Source: Methylobrevis pamukkalensis (GTDB lineage: Bacteria > Pseudomonadota > Alphaproteobacteria > Rhizobiales > Pleomorphomonadaceae). Taken from it: DNA of 53,548 nucleotides. The stretch is from assembly GCF_001720135.1 (NCBI RefSeq), contig NZ_MCRJ01000008.1, positions 1 to 53,548 of the forward strand. Direction: 5' to 3'. Made by a program: the position numbers and the translations under genes. Under the pieces are notes generated by a model. The model did no database searches and was not told the DNA's origin. It worked only from the letters and a program-made list of their open reading frames with translations. Shown here piece by piece: positions 10,454 to 19,168 of this stretch; the stretch's first letter is position 1; every line of letters begins with the position of its first letter.

Positions 10454-10621
10454 GCGGCGGCCCGCCCGCCTGTGCCGCGCGGGCCTTTGCCGCTTGGGCA
10501 CAACTGCCGGACCCGTAAAATGCGCCCCTCGTGACACGAGAGGGTTTCGGGGTTGGCGCGACATGGTCTAGACCTGCGTCAGACCGTTTCCCTGCCACGC
10601 CGATCGAGGACCACCCCTGCC

Positions 10622-11275
10622 ATGAACCGCATCGACGGGCCGCGTCTTGCCCCGATCTCCGGCCAGCCTGCCGAGGGGCTGGTGATCTTCCTTCACGGCT
10701 ATGGCGCCGACGGCAACGACCTGATCGACCTTGGCCGCGCCTTCCAGCCGCATCTGCCGAATGTCGCCTTCGTCTCGCCCCATGCGCCGCAGCCCTGCGC
10801 CATGGCGCCGATGGGCCGGCAGTGGTTCCACCTCACCCTGCGCGATCCGGACGAATACCGGACCGGGGCGCTGGAATCCGCTCCGGCGCTCGATGCCTTC
10901 ATCGACGCCGAGCGCGACCGGCTGAAGATCGCCGACGACAGGATCGTGCTGGTCGGCTTCAGCCAGGGCACGATGATGGCGCTGCATGTGGGCCTGCGGC
11001 GCAAGGCGGCGCTTGGTGGCATCGTCGGCTATTCCGGCGCGCTGGCCGGGCCGGAACATCTCTCCGAGGTGACCAGCCACCCGCCGATCACGCTCATTCA
11101 CGGCGACCGCGACGAGGTGCTGCCGATCGACTGTCTGCACGAGGCGGTGGCGGCGCTCGGGGCGGCGGACATTCCGGTGGAATTCCACGTCTGCCCGGGC
11201 CTTGCCCACGGCATCGACCAGCGCGGCCTCGCGCTCGGTCTTGCCGCGATCCGCGCCGGGCTCGGCATCAAGTGA
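10622..11275 (+). CDS. Carboxylesterase/phospholipase (alpha/beta hydrolase, YpfH type)
   Basis: 217-aa cytosolic hydrolase. The FLHGYGADGNDL oxyanion region, the nucleophile elbow GFSQG (Ser114), the acid in HGDRDEVLP (Asp164) and the catalytic His in GLAHGID (His196) are in the canonical order. This matches the phospholipase/carboxylesterase family related to acyl-protein thioesterases. ATG 10622 follows a GAGGA. The DUF924 gene starts 15 bases after its stop, so they form a pair. Confidence 0.92.
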   Translation: MNRIDGPRLAPISGQPAEGLVIFLHGYGADGNDLIDLGRAFQPHLPNVAFVSPHAPQPCAMAPMGRQWFHLTLRDPDEYRTGALESAPALDAFIDAERDRLKIADDRIVLVGFSQGTMMALHVGLRRKAALGGIVGYSGALAGPEHLSEVTSHPPITLIHGDRDEVLPIDCLHEAVAALGAADIPVEFHVCPGLAHGIDQRGLALGLAAIRAGLGIK

Positions 11276-11289
11276 CGGGGGACCAGACG

Positions 11290-11838
11290 ATGGTGGCCGA
11301 CGACGAGGCGCTGGACGTGCTGTTCTTCTGGTGGCAGGCGGGCCCCGCGCGCTGGTTTGCCAAGGACGACGACTTCGATGCCGACATCAAGGCGCGCTTT
11401 GCCGACCTGCACCGGCGGGCCTCGGCGGGCACCTGCGATGCCTGGGCCGAGACCCGCGAGGGGATGCTGGCGCTGATCCTCGTGCTCGACCAGTTCTCGC
11501 GCAACCTCGGGCGCGGCACGCCGGCCGCCTTTGCCAACGATCCCAAGGCGCTGGAGCTTGCGCGGATCGCAGTCGGGCGCGGCGACGACCGGGCCTTCCC
11601 GGTCGAGGCGCGCGCCTTCTTCTATCTGCCGTTCATGCATGCCGAATCGCTGGCCGACCAGGAACGCTGCGTCGATTTCTGCCGGGTCGGCTGCACCCGC
11701 GACACCTACACCTTCGCGCTGGAGCACATGGACATCGTCCGCCGCTTCGGCCGCTTCCCGCATCGCAACGCCGTTCTGGGGCGCAGATCCACCCCCGCGG
11801 AACTCGCCTATATCGAGAGCGGCGGCTTTTCCGGCTGA
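11290..11838 (+). CDS. DUF924 family protein
   Basis: 182-aa helical protein of the DUF924 family (TPR-like fold). It shows the family landmarks: DVLFFWWQAGPARWFAKDD, the LALILVLDQFSRNLGRGTPAAF block (here written in two parts), YLPFMHAESLADQE, and the C-terminal FPHRNAVLGRRSTPAE. Function is not established for the family. It lies 14 bases downstream of the carboxylesterase gene and probably shares its transcript. Confidence 0.9.
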   Translation: MVADDEALDVLFFWWQAGPARWFAKDDDFDADIKARFADLHRRASAGTCDAWAETREGMLALILVLDQFSRNLGRGTPAAFANDPKALELARIAVGRGDDRAFPVEARAFFYLPFMHAESLADQERCVDFCRVGCTRDTYTFALEHMDIVRRFGRFPHRNAVLGRRSTPAELAYIESGGFSG

Positions 11839-11962
11839 CGCGGCTCCTGCCAGACGGGCATGCGGTCAGACGGGGAGGCGGCCGAACGGGATGCGCCCGG
11901 ATGCGGGCTTGGCGCGGGCCCGGTTTGCGCCCTATATCGTCGGCAGACACGAGGAACGTCCC

Positions 11963-12160
11963 ATGCCCGCCATCTTCGACATCCTGATCCCGATTGCGCT
12001 CGGCGCGGTGCTGCTGGTCCTGCTGATGGGCCTGTTCAACATGATGCGCGGCGGCAACGCCAACCTGTCGCAGAAGCTGATGCGCTGGCGCGTCGGGCTT
12101 CAATTCGTCGCGGTGGTGGTGGTGATGACGGCGGTTTGGCTGAAGGGCGGCGCGGGCTAA
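11963..12160 (+). CDS. HIG1-like twin-transmembrane protein
   Basis: 65-aa membrane protein with two helices (ILIPIALGAVLLVLLMGLF and LQFVAVVVVMTAVWL) joined by a basic loop containing NLSQKLMRWR. This is the bacterial form of the hypoxia-induced (HIG_1_N) domain; relatives in mitochondria associate with respiratory complexes. In alphaproteobacteria this gene is commonly found just before the cobalamin adenosyltransferase and etfBA genes, as here. GAGGAA precedes ATG 11963. Confidence 0.85.
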   Translation: MPAIFDILIPIALGAVLLVLLMGLFNMMRGGNANLSQKLMRWRVGLQFVAVVVVMTAVWLKGGAG

Positions 12161-12233
12161 GCTCGCTCCTGCAGTCCGATCGCCGGGCAGGCAGCGCCGG
12201 CGATACCCCAGCCCGAGACGGAGCCTTCCGGCC

Positions 12234-12812
12234 ATGGTCGTTCTGAACAGGATCTACACCCGCGGCGGCGATGACGGCACCACCGCGCTCGGCTCCGGCG
12301 AGCGCCGGCCGAAATACGACGTGAGGGTGGAAAGCTACGGCACCGTCGACGAGCTCAACGCCGTGCTCGGCCTGACCCGGCTGCACACGGGTGCCATTCC
12401 CGAGGTCGATGCCGTGCTGGCCCGGGTGCAGAACGACCTGTTCGACCTTGGCGCGGATCTCGCCACCCCCGACACCGGCGAGCCGCTCGCCTACGAGCCG
12501 CTGCGGATCGTCCAGAGCCAGGTCGATGCGCTGGAAGCGGCGATCGACGCGCTCAACGCGGACCTTTCGCCGCTGCGCTCCTTCGTGCTGCCCGGCGGCT
12601 CGCCCGCCTCGGCGCATCTCCACCTCTGCCGCACGGTCTGCCGGCGGGCCGAGCGGCTCGTCGTGCTGCTGTCGAAGACCGAGGGCGAGATCGTCGGCAC
12701 GGCGGCGGTCCGCTATCTCAACCGGTTGTCGGACTATTTCTTCGTCGCCGGCCGCTGGGTCAACGACAAGGGCGCGGCCGACGTGCTGTGGGTCCCCGGC
12801 AAGAACCGGTGA
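12234..12812 (+). CDS. Cob(I)alamin adenosyltransferase, PduO type
   Basis: 192-aa enzyme that transfers adenosyl from ATP to cob(I)alamin, making coenzyme B12. The N-terminal ATP-binding motif YTRGGDDGTTALGSGER, the ESYGTVDELNAVLGL segment, the RTVCRRAER helix and the C-terminal YLNRLSDYFFV block identify the PduO family, which is a trimeric helical bundle. It lies 73 bases after the HIG1 gene. No B12 riboswitch box was seen upstream. Confidence 0.95.
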   Translation: MVVLNRIYTRGGDDGTTALGSGERRPKYDVRVESYGTVDELNAVLGLTRLHTGAIPEVDAVLARVQNDLFDLGADLATPDTGEPLAYEPLRIVQSQVDALEAAIDALNADLSPLRSFVLPGGSPASAHLHLCRTVCRRAERLVVLLSKTEGEIVGTAAVRYLNRLSDYFFVAGRWVNDKGAADVLWVPGKNR

Positions 12813-12896
12813 TCCCGGGCGTGCGCCACGGGTTTGACCGGAAAGCCGCCGAGGATTGCCGAAGAGGACATGACCGCCGGCGTGCCGTCGCTGCGG

Positions 12897-13036
12897 CTTT
12901 CCCTCGCCCTTCGAGACAGCCGCTTTGCGGCTTCCTCAGGATGAGGGAAAGGGCAATCGCCTGCGTTTACGCGGAATTCCCGAAGGCCTCATCCTGAGGA
13001 GGCCTGGAACAGGCCGTCTCGAAGGACGAGGCCGGG
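12897..13036. repeat. Palindromic intergenic repeat, copy 1
   Basis: The 484-base gap 12813-13296 contains no convincing gene. Most of its middle is a compound palindrome: a left end with CCCTTCGAGACAGCCGCTTTG, then TCCTCAGGATGAGGGAAAGG, and a right end with CCTCATCCTGAGGAGGCC and GGCCGTCTCGAAGGACGAGG. The ends are imperfect reverse complements. A second copy with the same layout is at 19734-19880. This is the style of the extragenic palindromic elements common in Rhizobiales. The remainder of the gap shows nothing I can assign beyond the leader of etfB. Confidence 0.8.
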
Positions 13037-13296
13037 TGCGCCGGCCCATGCCGATGGCCAAACCGGACAGAATTGGCGTGCGCCGGACACGGCGCGGTCC
13101 TTTTCGCACATGCGGCAACGTCGCCGGGATCGCGGCGTTGACAGTGCTCGGATAAGGCCTTTACGGTCCCCGACCTGATGAAGGATACCGCAGTGCGGCA
13201 GAAGCCGGCGCACCGCCGATCGTCTCTGTCCGGGGCTCACCCGGCGAGGACGGCGGGCAGGCGACCGGCCCCGCGCCGACGGGAGGATCGGACCCC

Positions 13297-14046
13297 ATGA
13301 AAATACTCGTGCCGGTGAAGCGCGTCGTCGACTACAACGTCAAGATCCGGGTCAAGGCCGACGGATCGGGCGTCGAGCTGGCGAATGTCAAAATGTCGAT
13401 GAACCCCTTCGACGAGATCGCCGTCGAGGAGGCGCTGCGCCTTCGCGAGGCCGGCAAGGCCACCGAGGTGGTGATCGTGTCGATCGGCCCGGCGCAGGCC
13501 CAGGAAACGATCCGCACCGCGCTCGCCATGGGCGCCGACCGCGGCCTGCTGGTCGAGGTCGAGGGCAGCGTGGAGCCGCTCGCCGTCGCCAAGATCCTCA
13601 AGGCGGTTGCCGCCGAGGAGCAGCCCGGCCTCGTGATCCTCGGCAAGCAGGCGATCGACGACGACTGCAACCAGACCGGCCAGATGCTCGCCGCCCTCAC
13701 CGGCTGGCCCCAGGGCACGTTTGCCTCGAAGGTGACGGTCGACGGCGACAAGGTCGACGTCACCCGCGAGGTCGACGGCGGCCTGCAGACCGTGCGCCTG
13801 TCGATGCCGGCGGTGATCACCACCGACCTGCGCCTCAACGAGCCGCGCTATGCCTCGCTGCCCAACATCATGAAGGCGAAAAAGAAGCCGCTCGACGTGA
13901 AGAAGGCGGCCGACTACGGCGTCGATGTCGCCCCGCGGCTCGAGGTGCTGAAGACCGCCGAGCCGAAGGGCCGCAGCGCGGGCGTCCGGGTTTCGTCCCC
14001 GGCCGAACTCGTCGCCAAGCTCAAGACCGAAGCCGGCGTGCTCTGA
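13297..14046 (+). CDS. etfB: Electron transfer flavoprotein subunit beta
   Basis: 249-aa ETF beta subunit, which binds AMP and docks acyl-CoA dehydrogenases. The N-terminus [18 protein letters not shown], the [17 protein letters not shown] block, the [17 protein letters not shown] signature and the recognition-loop region [19 protein letters not shown] are characteristic. It is followed 22 bases later by etfA and then a 3-hydroxyacyl-CoA dehydrogenase gene, a beta-oxidation set. The 484-base upstream gap carries a repeat element. Confidence 0.97.
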   Translation: MKILVPVKRVVDYNVKIRVKADGSGVELANVKMSMNPFDEIAVEEALRLREAGKATEVVIVSIGPAQAQETIRTALAMGADRGLLVEVEGSVEPLAVAKILKAVAAEEQPGLVILGKQAIDDDCNQTGQMLAALTGWPQGTFASKVTVDGDKVDVTREVDGGLQTVRLSMPAVITTDLRLNEPRYASLPNIMKAKKKPLDVKKAADYGVDVAPRLEVLKTAEPKGRSAGVRVSSPAELVAKLKTEAGVL

Positions 14047-14068
14047 GCGCCCGAAGGAGACCCCGAAG

Positions 14069-15001
14069 ATGACCACCCTCCTTCTCGCCGAACACGACAA
14101 CGCGTCGCTGAAAGACGGCACCGCCCGCGCGCTGACCGCCGCGCTCGCCATGGGCGGCGACGTCCATGTGCTCGTCGCCGGCAAGGGCTGCGGCCCGGCC
14201 GCCGAGGCCGCCGCCAAGCTCCAGGGCGTGGCCAGGGTGCTGGTTGCCGACGACGCCGGCCTCGCGCACCAGCTCGCCGAGCCGGTGGCCGCGCTGCTGG
14301 TGCAGCTTGCGCCCGGCTATGCGGCGATCGTCGCGCCGGCGACCTCGTCTGCCAAGAACACGCTGCCGCGCGTCGCGGCGCTGCTCGACGTGATGCAGGT
14401 GTCCGACATCACCGCCGTGGTGGCGCCCGACACGTTCGAGCGGCCGATCTATGCCGGCAATGCGATCCAGACGGTGCGTTCCAGGGACGCCGTGAAGGTC
14501 GTGACCGTGCGCACCTCCACCTTCGCGCCGACCCCCGAGGGCGGATCCGCCCCGGTGGAACCGGTCGCGGCTGCCGCCGATCCGGGCGTCTCCGCCTTCG
14601 TCGGCGAGGATGTCTCGGCCAGCGACCGGCCGGAGCTGACCTCGGCCAAGATCATCGTCTCGGGCGGCCGGGCGCTCGGTTCGGCGGAGAAGTTCCAGGA
14701 GGTGGTGCTGCCGCTCGCCGACCGGCTCGGCGCCGCGGTGGGCGCCTCGCGCGCGGCTGTGGACGCCGGCTATGCGCCGAACGACTGGCAGGTGGGGCAG
14801 ACCGGCAAGGTTGTTGCCCCGGATCTCTACATTGCCCTTGGCATTTCAGGTGCCATTCAGCATCTTGCCGGTATGAAGGACAGCAAGGTGATCGTCGCCA
14901 TCAACAAGGACGACGAGGCACCGATCTTCCAGGTCGCCGACTACGGTCTCGTCGGCGATCTGTTCGAGGTCGTGCCGCAGCTCGTCAAGGAGCTCGGCTG
15001 A
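14069..15001 (+). CDS. etfA: Electron transfer flavoprotein subunit alpha
   Basis: 310-aa FAD-binding subunit that accepts electrons from acyl-CoA dehydrogenases and passes them to ETF-quinone oxidoreductase. The FAD site is visible in the C-terminal half: [41 protein letters not shown] and GAIQHLAGM, then [23 protein letters not shown] precedes the ATG. It is the second gene of the etfB-etfA-hbd unit. Confidence 0.97.
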   Translation: MTTLLLAEHDNASLKDGTARALTAALAMGGDVHVLVAGKGCGPAAEAAAKLQGVARVLVADDAGLAHQLAEPVAALLVQLAPGYAAIVAPATSSAKNTLPRVAALLDVMQVSDITAVVAPDTFERPIYAGNAIQTVRSRDAVKVVTVRTSTFAPTPEGGSAPVEPVAAAADPGVSAFVGEDVSASDRPELTSAKIIVSGGRALGSAEKFQEVVLPLADRLGAAVGASRAAVDAGYAPNDWQVGQTGKVVAPDLYIALGISGAIQHLAGMKDSKVIVAINKDDEAPIFQVADYGLVGDLFEVVPQLVKELG

Positions 15002-15092
15002 CCTCCCCGCGGGCCGGCGGTCGGCAGGGCTGGATCAACAACGGGGGCTGCGCCGTGCCGGGACGGCGCGACCCCGCAGAGGGTTGGGTATC

Positions 15093-16028
15093 ATGACGTC
15101 GGAGAACAGGTCGGACGGGGAGAAGACTTCGGGCGGGGAGAACAGGACGATCGACGAGATCCGCTCGGTCGGGGTGATCGGCGCCGGGCAGATGGGCAGC
15201 GGCATTGCCCATGTCAGTGCGCTCGCCGGCTTCCAGGTCGCGTTTCACGACATCTCCCGCGACCGGATCGAGGCGGGCCTCGCGACGATCAACGGCAATC
15301 TCTCGCGCCAGGTCGCGGGCGGCAAGATCACCGACGACGAGCGCAAGGCGACGCTGGCCCGCATCACCCCGGTCGAGCAGATCGAGGGCTTTGCGGAAAC
15401 CGACATCGTGATCGAGGCGGCGACCGAGAACGAGACGGTCAAGCGCAAGATCTTCCAGGGCCTGTGTCCGCATCTGAAGCCCGAGGCGATGCTGGCCACC
15501 AACACCTCGTCGATCTCGATCACGCGGCTGGCCGCCTCCACCGACCGGCCGGAGCGGTTCATCGGCATCCACTTCATGAATCCGGTGCCGGTGATGCAGC
15601 TCGTCGAGCTGGTGCGCGGCATCGCCACCGAGGACGAGACCTTCGAGCTCGCCCGCGCCTATGTGGCCAAGCTCGGCAAGACCATCGCGGTGTCCGAGGA
15701 TTTCCCGGCCTTCATGGTCAACCGCATCCTGCTGCCGATGATCAACGAGGCGATCTACACGCTCTACGAGGGCGTCGGCAATGTCGACGCGATCGACACG
15801 GCGATGCGGCTCGGCGCCAACCATCCGATGGGACCGCTGCAGCTGGCCGACTTCATCGGCCTCGACACGTGTCTCTCCGTGATGCAGGTGCTCTACGAGG
15901 GGCTGGCCGATTCCAAATACCGGCCCTGTCCGCTGCTGGTGAAATATGTCGAGGCCGGCTGGCTCGGTCGCAAGACCAGCCGCGGCTTCTACGACTATCG
16001 CGGCGAGCATCCGGTCCCGACCCGCTGA
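15093..16028 (+). CDS. hbd: 3-hydroxybutyryl-CoA dehydrogenase
   Basis: 311-aa NAD-dependent 3-hydroxyacyl-CoA dehydrogenase. The Rossmann motif [14 protein letters not shown] lies at about residues 27-40. The EAATENE and NTSSISIT segments, the catalytic [13 protein letters not shown] and the C-terminal dimer domain ([16 protein letters not shown]) are present. ATG 15093 follows AGAGGG by 9 bases; a TTG at 15084 is less likely. It extends the ETF operon and probably acts in beta-oxidation or polyhydroxybutyrate-related metabolism. The first 23 residues before the Rossmann fold are an unusual polar extension rich in Ser, Glu and Gly. Confidence 0.95.
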   Translation: MTSENRSDGEKTSGGENRTIDEIRSVGVIGAGQMGSGIAHVSALAGFQVAFHDISRDRIEAGLATINGNLSRQVAGGKITDDERKATLARITPVEQIEGFAETDIVIEAATENETVKRKIFQGLCPHLKPEAMLATNTSSISITRLAASTDRPERFIGIHFMNPVPVMQLVELVRGIATEDETFELARAYVAKLGKTIAVSEDFPAFMVNRILLPMINEAIYTLYEGVGNVDAIDTAMRLGANHPMGPLQLADFIGLDTCLSVMQVLYEGLADSKYRPCPLLVKYVEAGWLGRKTSRGFYDYRGEHPVPTR

Positions 16029-16060
16029 GTGCGGATCGCCGATACAGGCGGGACGGACAC

Positions 16061-16390
16061 TTACGTTTCCTGCCCGGAAGGGGTCGACAGCGTCGGCCCC
16101 TTTTCCACGAGATAGGCCGAGAGCCGGCCGGCGACTTGGCTGGCGACCAGCCGATGGCCCTCGCTGGTGCACAGATGCGGGATGTCGATCACCGCCATCG
16201 GGTCGCTCGCCACCACCACCAGACGCGCGCCGGGGACAAGTCCGGCCAGCGCCTTGCGGGCTTTCAGCACCGGAAGCGGGCAGTTGAGGCCGCGGGCGTC
16301 GAGCGTGGCATGCCCGGCCTCGGCGTCGATGCCGGCGGCGGCGAGCAGATCCGCCAGCGCGGTGTCCGGCGTGTCCGGCGTCAGAAGCAT
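16061..16390 (-). CDS. TusA-like sulfurtransferase
   Basis: 109-aa protein with the TusA/SirA fold. The active-site motif NCPLPVLKARKAL with its single Cys at about residue 37, and the DPMAVIDIPHLC segment, are clear. TusA relatives carry persulfide sulfur for thiolation of tRNA, molybdenum cofactor or other acceptors. An N-terminal stretch of about 28 residues precedes the core, longer than E. coli TusA. The start overlaps the end of the small membrane protein gene upstream, so the two are translationally coupled. Confidence 0.88.
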   Translation of the reverse strand: MLLTPDTPDTALADLLAAAGIDAEAGHATLDARGLNCPLPVLKARKALAGLVPGARLVVVASDPMAVIDIPHLCTSEGHRLVASQVAGRLSAYLVEKGPTLSTPSGQET

Positions 16391-16584
16391 CCGGCCACGC
16401 CCGAGATCAGCCGCTCGGCGAACACCGTCAGGCCATAGCGCAGGTTGAGCGCAAGCGCGGCGCCGGTGAGCCCGGCGAAGACGACGACGGCGACAAGCGT
16501 GATGGCGAGCGAGTACAGGCCGGCGCCTTTGCGCGCCCGCCCGTCCGCAATGTCCTGCTGCCTGCCGGTGTCGATCGTCGTCAT
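16381..16584 (-). CDS. Small single-helix membrane protein, function unknown
   Basis: 67-aa protein with a polar N-terminus (MTTIDTGRQQDIADGRARKG), one long hydrophobic helix (about residues 22-47, including ITLVAVVVFAGLTGAALAL) and a short C-terminus. I do not recognise a family. It overlaps the TusA-like gene by ten bases and follows the SCO gene after a 273-base gap that holds a repeat, so it may belong to the same minus-strand set. Confidence 0.6.
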   Translation of the reverse strand: MTTIDTGRQQDIADGRARKGAGLYSLAITLVAVVVFAGLTGAALALNLRYGLTVFAERLISGVAGCF

Positions 16585-16694
16585 GATGCCGTCCAGCCTA
16601 CGCCCGCCGCGGCGCGTTGCCCAGTGCCTTGCTGCCGGGAGGCCTGCTGCCGAGAGCCTTGCTGCCGATCTCGTGGCCGCAACGCTGCTTACGG

Positions 16695-16812
16695 TTGTCA
16701 TCCCCGGCGAGCGAAGCGAGGGAAGGGGATCCAGAAGGCAGCCGTGGAACTCATTGGCCAGCTTCTGGATCCCCTTCCCGTCGGCGCTTCGCGCCGCCGC
16801 CGGGGATGACAA
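16695..16812. repeat. Extragenic inverted-repeat element (TTGTCATCCCCGG type)
   Basis: The two ends form a long imperfect hairpin: TTGTCATCCCCGGC at 16695 pairs with GCCGGGGATGACAA ending at 16812, and further in GGAAGGGGATCCAGAAG pairs with CTTCTGGATCCCCTTCC. The arms enclose about 20 unpaired bases. It fills the 273-base gap between the small membrane protein and SCO genes. It is unrelated in sequence to the repeats at 12897 and 19734. Such elements are typical scattered intergenic palindromes. Confidence 0.8.
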
Positions 16813-16857
16813 TCGAAGGTTACGCGCCGCCCACTGCCATGATGGCCCGCGCCGTGA

Positions 16858-17460
16858 TCAGCCCGGCTCCGCCGCGCCGACCAGACGCCGCACCTTGGCA
16901 AGCCGGGTCGCTTCGTCCTCGTGCAGGTCGATGGTGCCGCGGAACTCGCCGCTGGCGTCGAACAGATAGACCGAGGCGGTGTGGTCCATGGTGTAGCCGC
17001 CGCCCTCCTGCGGGATCTTGCTGCGGTAGGCGCGATAGGCGGCGATCATCCCGGCGACCTGGGCGTCGCTGCCGGTGAGGCCGATGATCCGGTCCGAGAA
17101 GGACGAGAGATAGCTCTTCATCACCGCCGGCGTGTCGCGCTCCGGATCGACCGTGACGAAGGCGATGACGAGGTCCTTCGCGTCCTCGCCGAGATCCTCC
17201 AGCAGCAGGGTGAAGTCGGACAGCGTCGTCGGGCAGACGTCCGGGCAGTGGGTGAAACCGAAGAACACCAGATGCGGCTTGCCGGCAAACAGATCCTCGG
17301 TGACCGGGCTGCCGTTGCTGTCCACCAGCGAGAAGGGCCCGCCGATCGCCGCCTGCGCCTGCTGCTGCGTCTCCCTGAACACGAAGATGCCGATGGTCGC
17401 CGCGGTCAGCACGGCGACGGCCGACCAGAGCAGCAGGCGGATGATCTGCAGACGCGTCAT
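16858..17460 (-). CDS. SCO1/SenC family copper-binding protein
   Basis: 200-aa membrane-anchored thioredoxin-fold protein facing the periplasm, used in assembly of the CuA centre of cytochrome c oxidase. One N-terminal helix (about residues 7-29) precedes the domain. The copper motif CPDVC (GFTHCPDVCPTTL) and the distal histidine in MDHTASVYLFD are present, as is the FVTVDPERDTP block. Its start overlaps the stop of the PCuAC-like gene (TCAT on the plus strand at 17457-17460), so these two are coupled, a common pairing of periplasmic copper chaperones. Confidence 0.95.
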   Translation of the reverse strand: MTRLQIIRLLLWSAVAVLTAATIGIFVFRETQQQAQAAIGGPFSLVDSNGSPVTEDLFAGKPHLVFFGFTHCPDVCPTTLSDFTLLLEDLGEDAKDLVIAFVTVDPERDTPAVMKSYLSSFSDRIIGLTGSDAQVAGMIAAYRAYRSKIPQEGGGYTMDHTASVYLFDASGEFRGTIDLHEDEATRLAKVRRLVGAAEPG

Positions 17461-18017
17461 TGGCTGATGATCCTCATCGCGCCGACATCCCAGATCTGGA
17501 CCTCCACGTCGGCGCTGGTTCCGTTGGAGAATTCGAGCGTCATCGGGAAGCGGGCGCCGGGGCGCAGCGGCGACGTCAGGCCCTTGAGCATGACATGCAG
17601 GCCGCCGGGCCGAAGCTCGACCTTGCCGCCGGGCGGAATCGCGATGCCGCCCTCCACGGGCACGATCCGCGCCACCTTGTCGATCAGCGGCATGTCGTTG
17701 AGGGCGGTGGCCTGGGCGACCGGCGTCGCGACCGACAGAAGGCGGATCTCGCTGGCCGAGCGGTTCTCGATGCCGAAGTAGACGCCGCCGACGCGGCTGC
17801 CGGCATTGGTCGCCCGCGCCCACGGGCCCGTCACCGCGATGTCGCCGAACAGGGCGACGGGCACCTCGACCGGCGCGCCGTTGCTGTCGCCGATCACGAT
17901 GGTGCCGCCGTCCGTCGGCGCTTCGGCCCGCGCCGTGCTGCCGGCCCACGTGCCGACGCCGAGCGTGAGCAGGCCGATGGCCAGAAGGCGCAAACCGGTC
18001 AGCTTCGTCAGGATCAT
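17457..18017 (-). CDS. PCu(A)C-like periplasmic protein lacking half of the copper ligands
   Basis: 186-aa secreted protein with a signal peptide (about residues 1-31, ending TARA) and the PCu(A)C cupredoxin-like domain. In the family the Cu(I) ligands follow H-x10-M-x21-H-x-M. Here the second pair is kept (GGLHVMLKGL), but the first region reads ALNDMPLIDKVARIVPVE: the histidine position is Asn and the VMRM methionines are replaced. Copper binding may therefore be weak or altered. AGGGAGGA precedes the ATG. The SCO gene overlaps its stop, which suggests a joint role in cytochrome oxidase assembly. Confidence 0.88.
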   Translation of the reverse strand: MILTKLTGLRLLAIGLLTLGVGTWAGSTARAEAPTDGGTIVIGDSNGAPVEVPVALFGDIAVTGPWARATNAGSRVGGVYFGIENRSASEIRLLSVATPVAQATALNDMPLIDKVARIVPVEGGIAIPPGGKVELRPGGLHVMLKGLTSPLRPGARFPMTLEFSNGTSADVEVQIWDVGAMRIISQ

Positions 18018-18117
18018 GTCATCCTCCCTGTTGTGGTGTGGTGCCGCGGGATCCTGTTGCCGGATCCTTGCTCTGGCGGCATGTGGCGCCTGGCTATGCC
18101 CGTATCATGGCCTCGCA

Positions 18118-18655
18118 TCATCGCATCCGGCGGCCCGGTGCCAGCGCGGCATAGAGCCCCAGTGCCGCCACGGCAAGGCAGACCACCGCGTTCCAGCCGG
18201 CGAAGGACAGGCCGAGCAGGCGCACGCTGGCCTCGGTGCAGGAGACGAGCCGGGTCGCGCGCATCTGGCCGAGCAGGTCGCCGGCATCAAGCGTCGGGGC
18301 CGCGCCGCCGCCGCAGTCGGCCGGTCCGGCCCAGAAGCCCCACTCGGCGCCGGCGTGATAGCGCCGAGGGCAAAGCCCGCCGCAAACACCAGTCCGCCGA
18401 GACCGGCGAGGAGGCGGAACGCCTGCCGCCGCGGCCGGCGAGCGCGAGGGCGGCAGCCAGCAGCGGCAGGCCGAGATAGTAGGGAATGCGCTCCTGGTAG
18501 CAGAGCTTGCACGGCACGTAGCCGCCGATGATCTGGAAGCCCCAGGCCAGAAGGATCGCGGCAAGGCCGGCGAGAAGGGCAAGGGTGGTGGCGGTGATGG
18601 CGGCGCGCGGGGCGGGCGGCATGTCGGCCCGGTCGTCTGTCGCTGCGCTCACGTC
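18118..18655 (-). CDS. dsbB: Disulfide bond formation protein DsbB, two frameshifts as sequenced
   Basis: Inner-membrane quinone-dependent oxidase that recycles DsbA-type proteins. Three frames must be joined. The first holds TM1 and the CKLC active site (YVPCKLCYQERIPYY) plus TM2. The second holds QAFRLLAGLGGLVFAAG (break near 18420-18435), and the third YHAGAEWGFWAGPADCG through LVSCTEASVRLLGLSFAGWN (break near 18362-18366). Each break is a single lost base. Repaired length is about 179 aa from GTG 18655, which has GGGAG 7 bases upstream, or 168 aa from ATG 18622. The second cysteine pair (ADCG and VSCTE) is intact. Confidence 0.85.
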
Positions 18656-19168
18656 ACGTCTCCCGCGTCCATCGATCCTGCCCGGCCCTTGCCGCTGCGC
18701 CGTCCGAAGAGCGGTAGCGGCAATCGGACAGGGGGAAAACCACCCGGCGGTCACGTTGTCGTGACGTCCGGGTCGTGCCGCGTGCCGGGCGATGGCCGCC
18801 CGTGCGCGGACGCAGCAACGACCGGCGCGGCGGGGGCGACCCTGCCTCGTTTCCGGCCTGCCTGTCAAAGCGAAAGGAAGAAGATGGTTGCCTCGGACAG
18901 CCGCTGCGCGCTGGGGCTGGGAGCACGCTGTAAAAAGCGGGAAACCGATCCGAACGTCTGTCCCGGGGGGCTGGGGGGCTGGAAAACCGGGACCAGTCCA
19001 GATCAGGCGTCCGAGGCAACGATGACAAGGTCGCCTTGCGACATGGTCGCGGTTTGACGGAATGAAGGCAAAACGGTGGTTTTTGCCGCGCGGCGGTGAA
19101 CAACGTTCCGGAAATTGGTCGGGGGGTGGTGGGCGTTGCAGCGCGTGTGCGCGGGGTGGGGGCAGGGC
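18656..19168. other. Intergenic region without a recognisable gene
   Basis: No frame in this stretch of about 510 bases encodes anything I recognise. It is slightly less GC-rich than its surroundings between 18880 and 19110 and contains G-runs around 18965-18980 and 19122-19162. A short AAAAC/GTTTT inverted pair sits near 19070. It separates the minus-strand dsbB gene from the minus-strand nuclease gene, so it should contain the dsbB promoter, but I could not pick one out. Confidence 0.4.

Noticed and set aside
10528..10540. CTCGTGACACGAG palindrome upstream of the carboxylesterase gene as an operator
   Set aside because: A short palindrome with no promoter match or second copy; chance is likely in GC-rich DNA.
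12161..12233. Cobalamin riboswitch before the adenosyltransferase gene
   Set aside because: The 73-base gap is too short and no B12-box-like sequence is present.
19080..19110. sigma-EcfG promoter on the minus strand near 19107 (GGAAC)
   Set aside because: The base pair 18 bases after GGAAC is GC, not TT, so the -10 element is absent.
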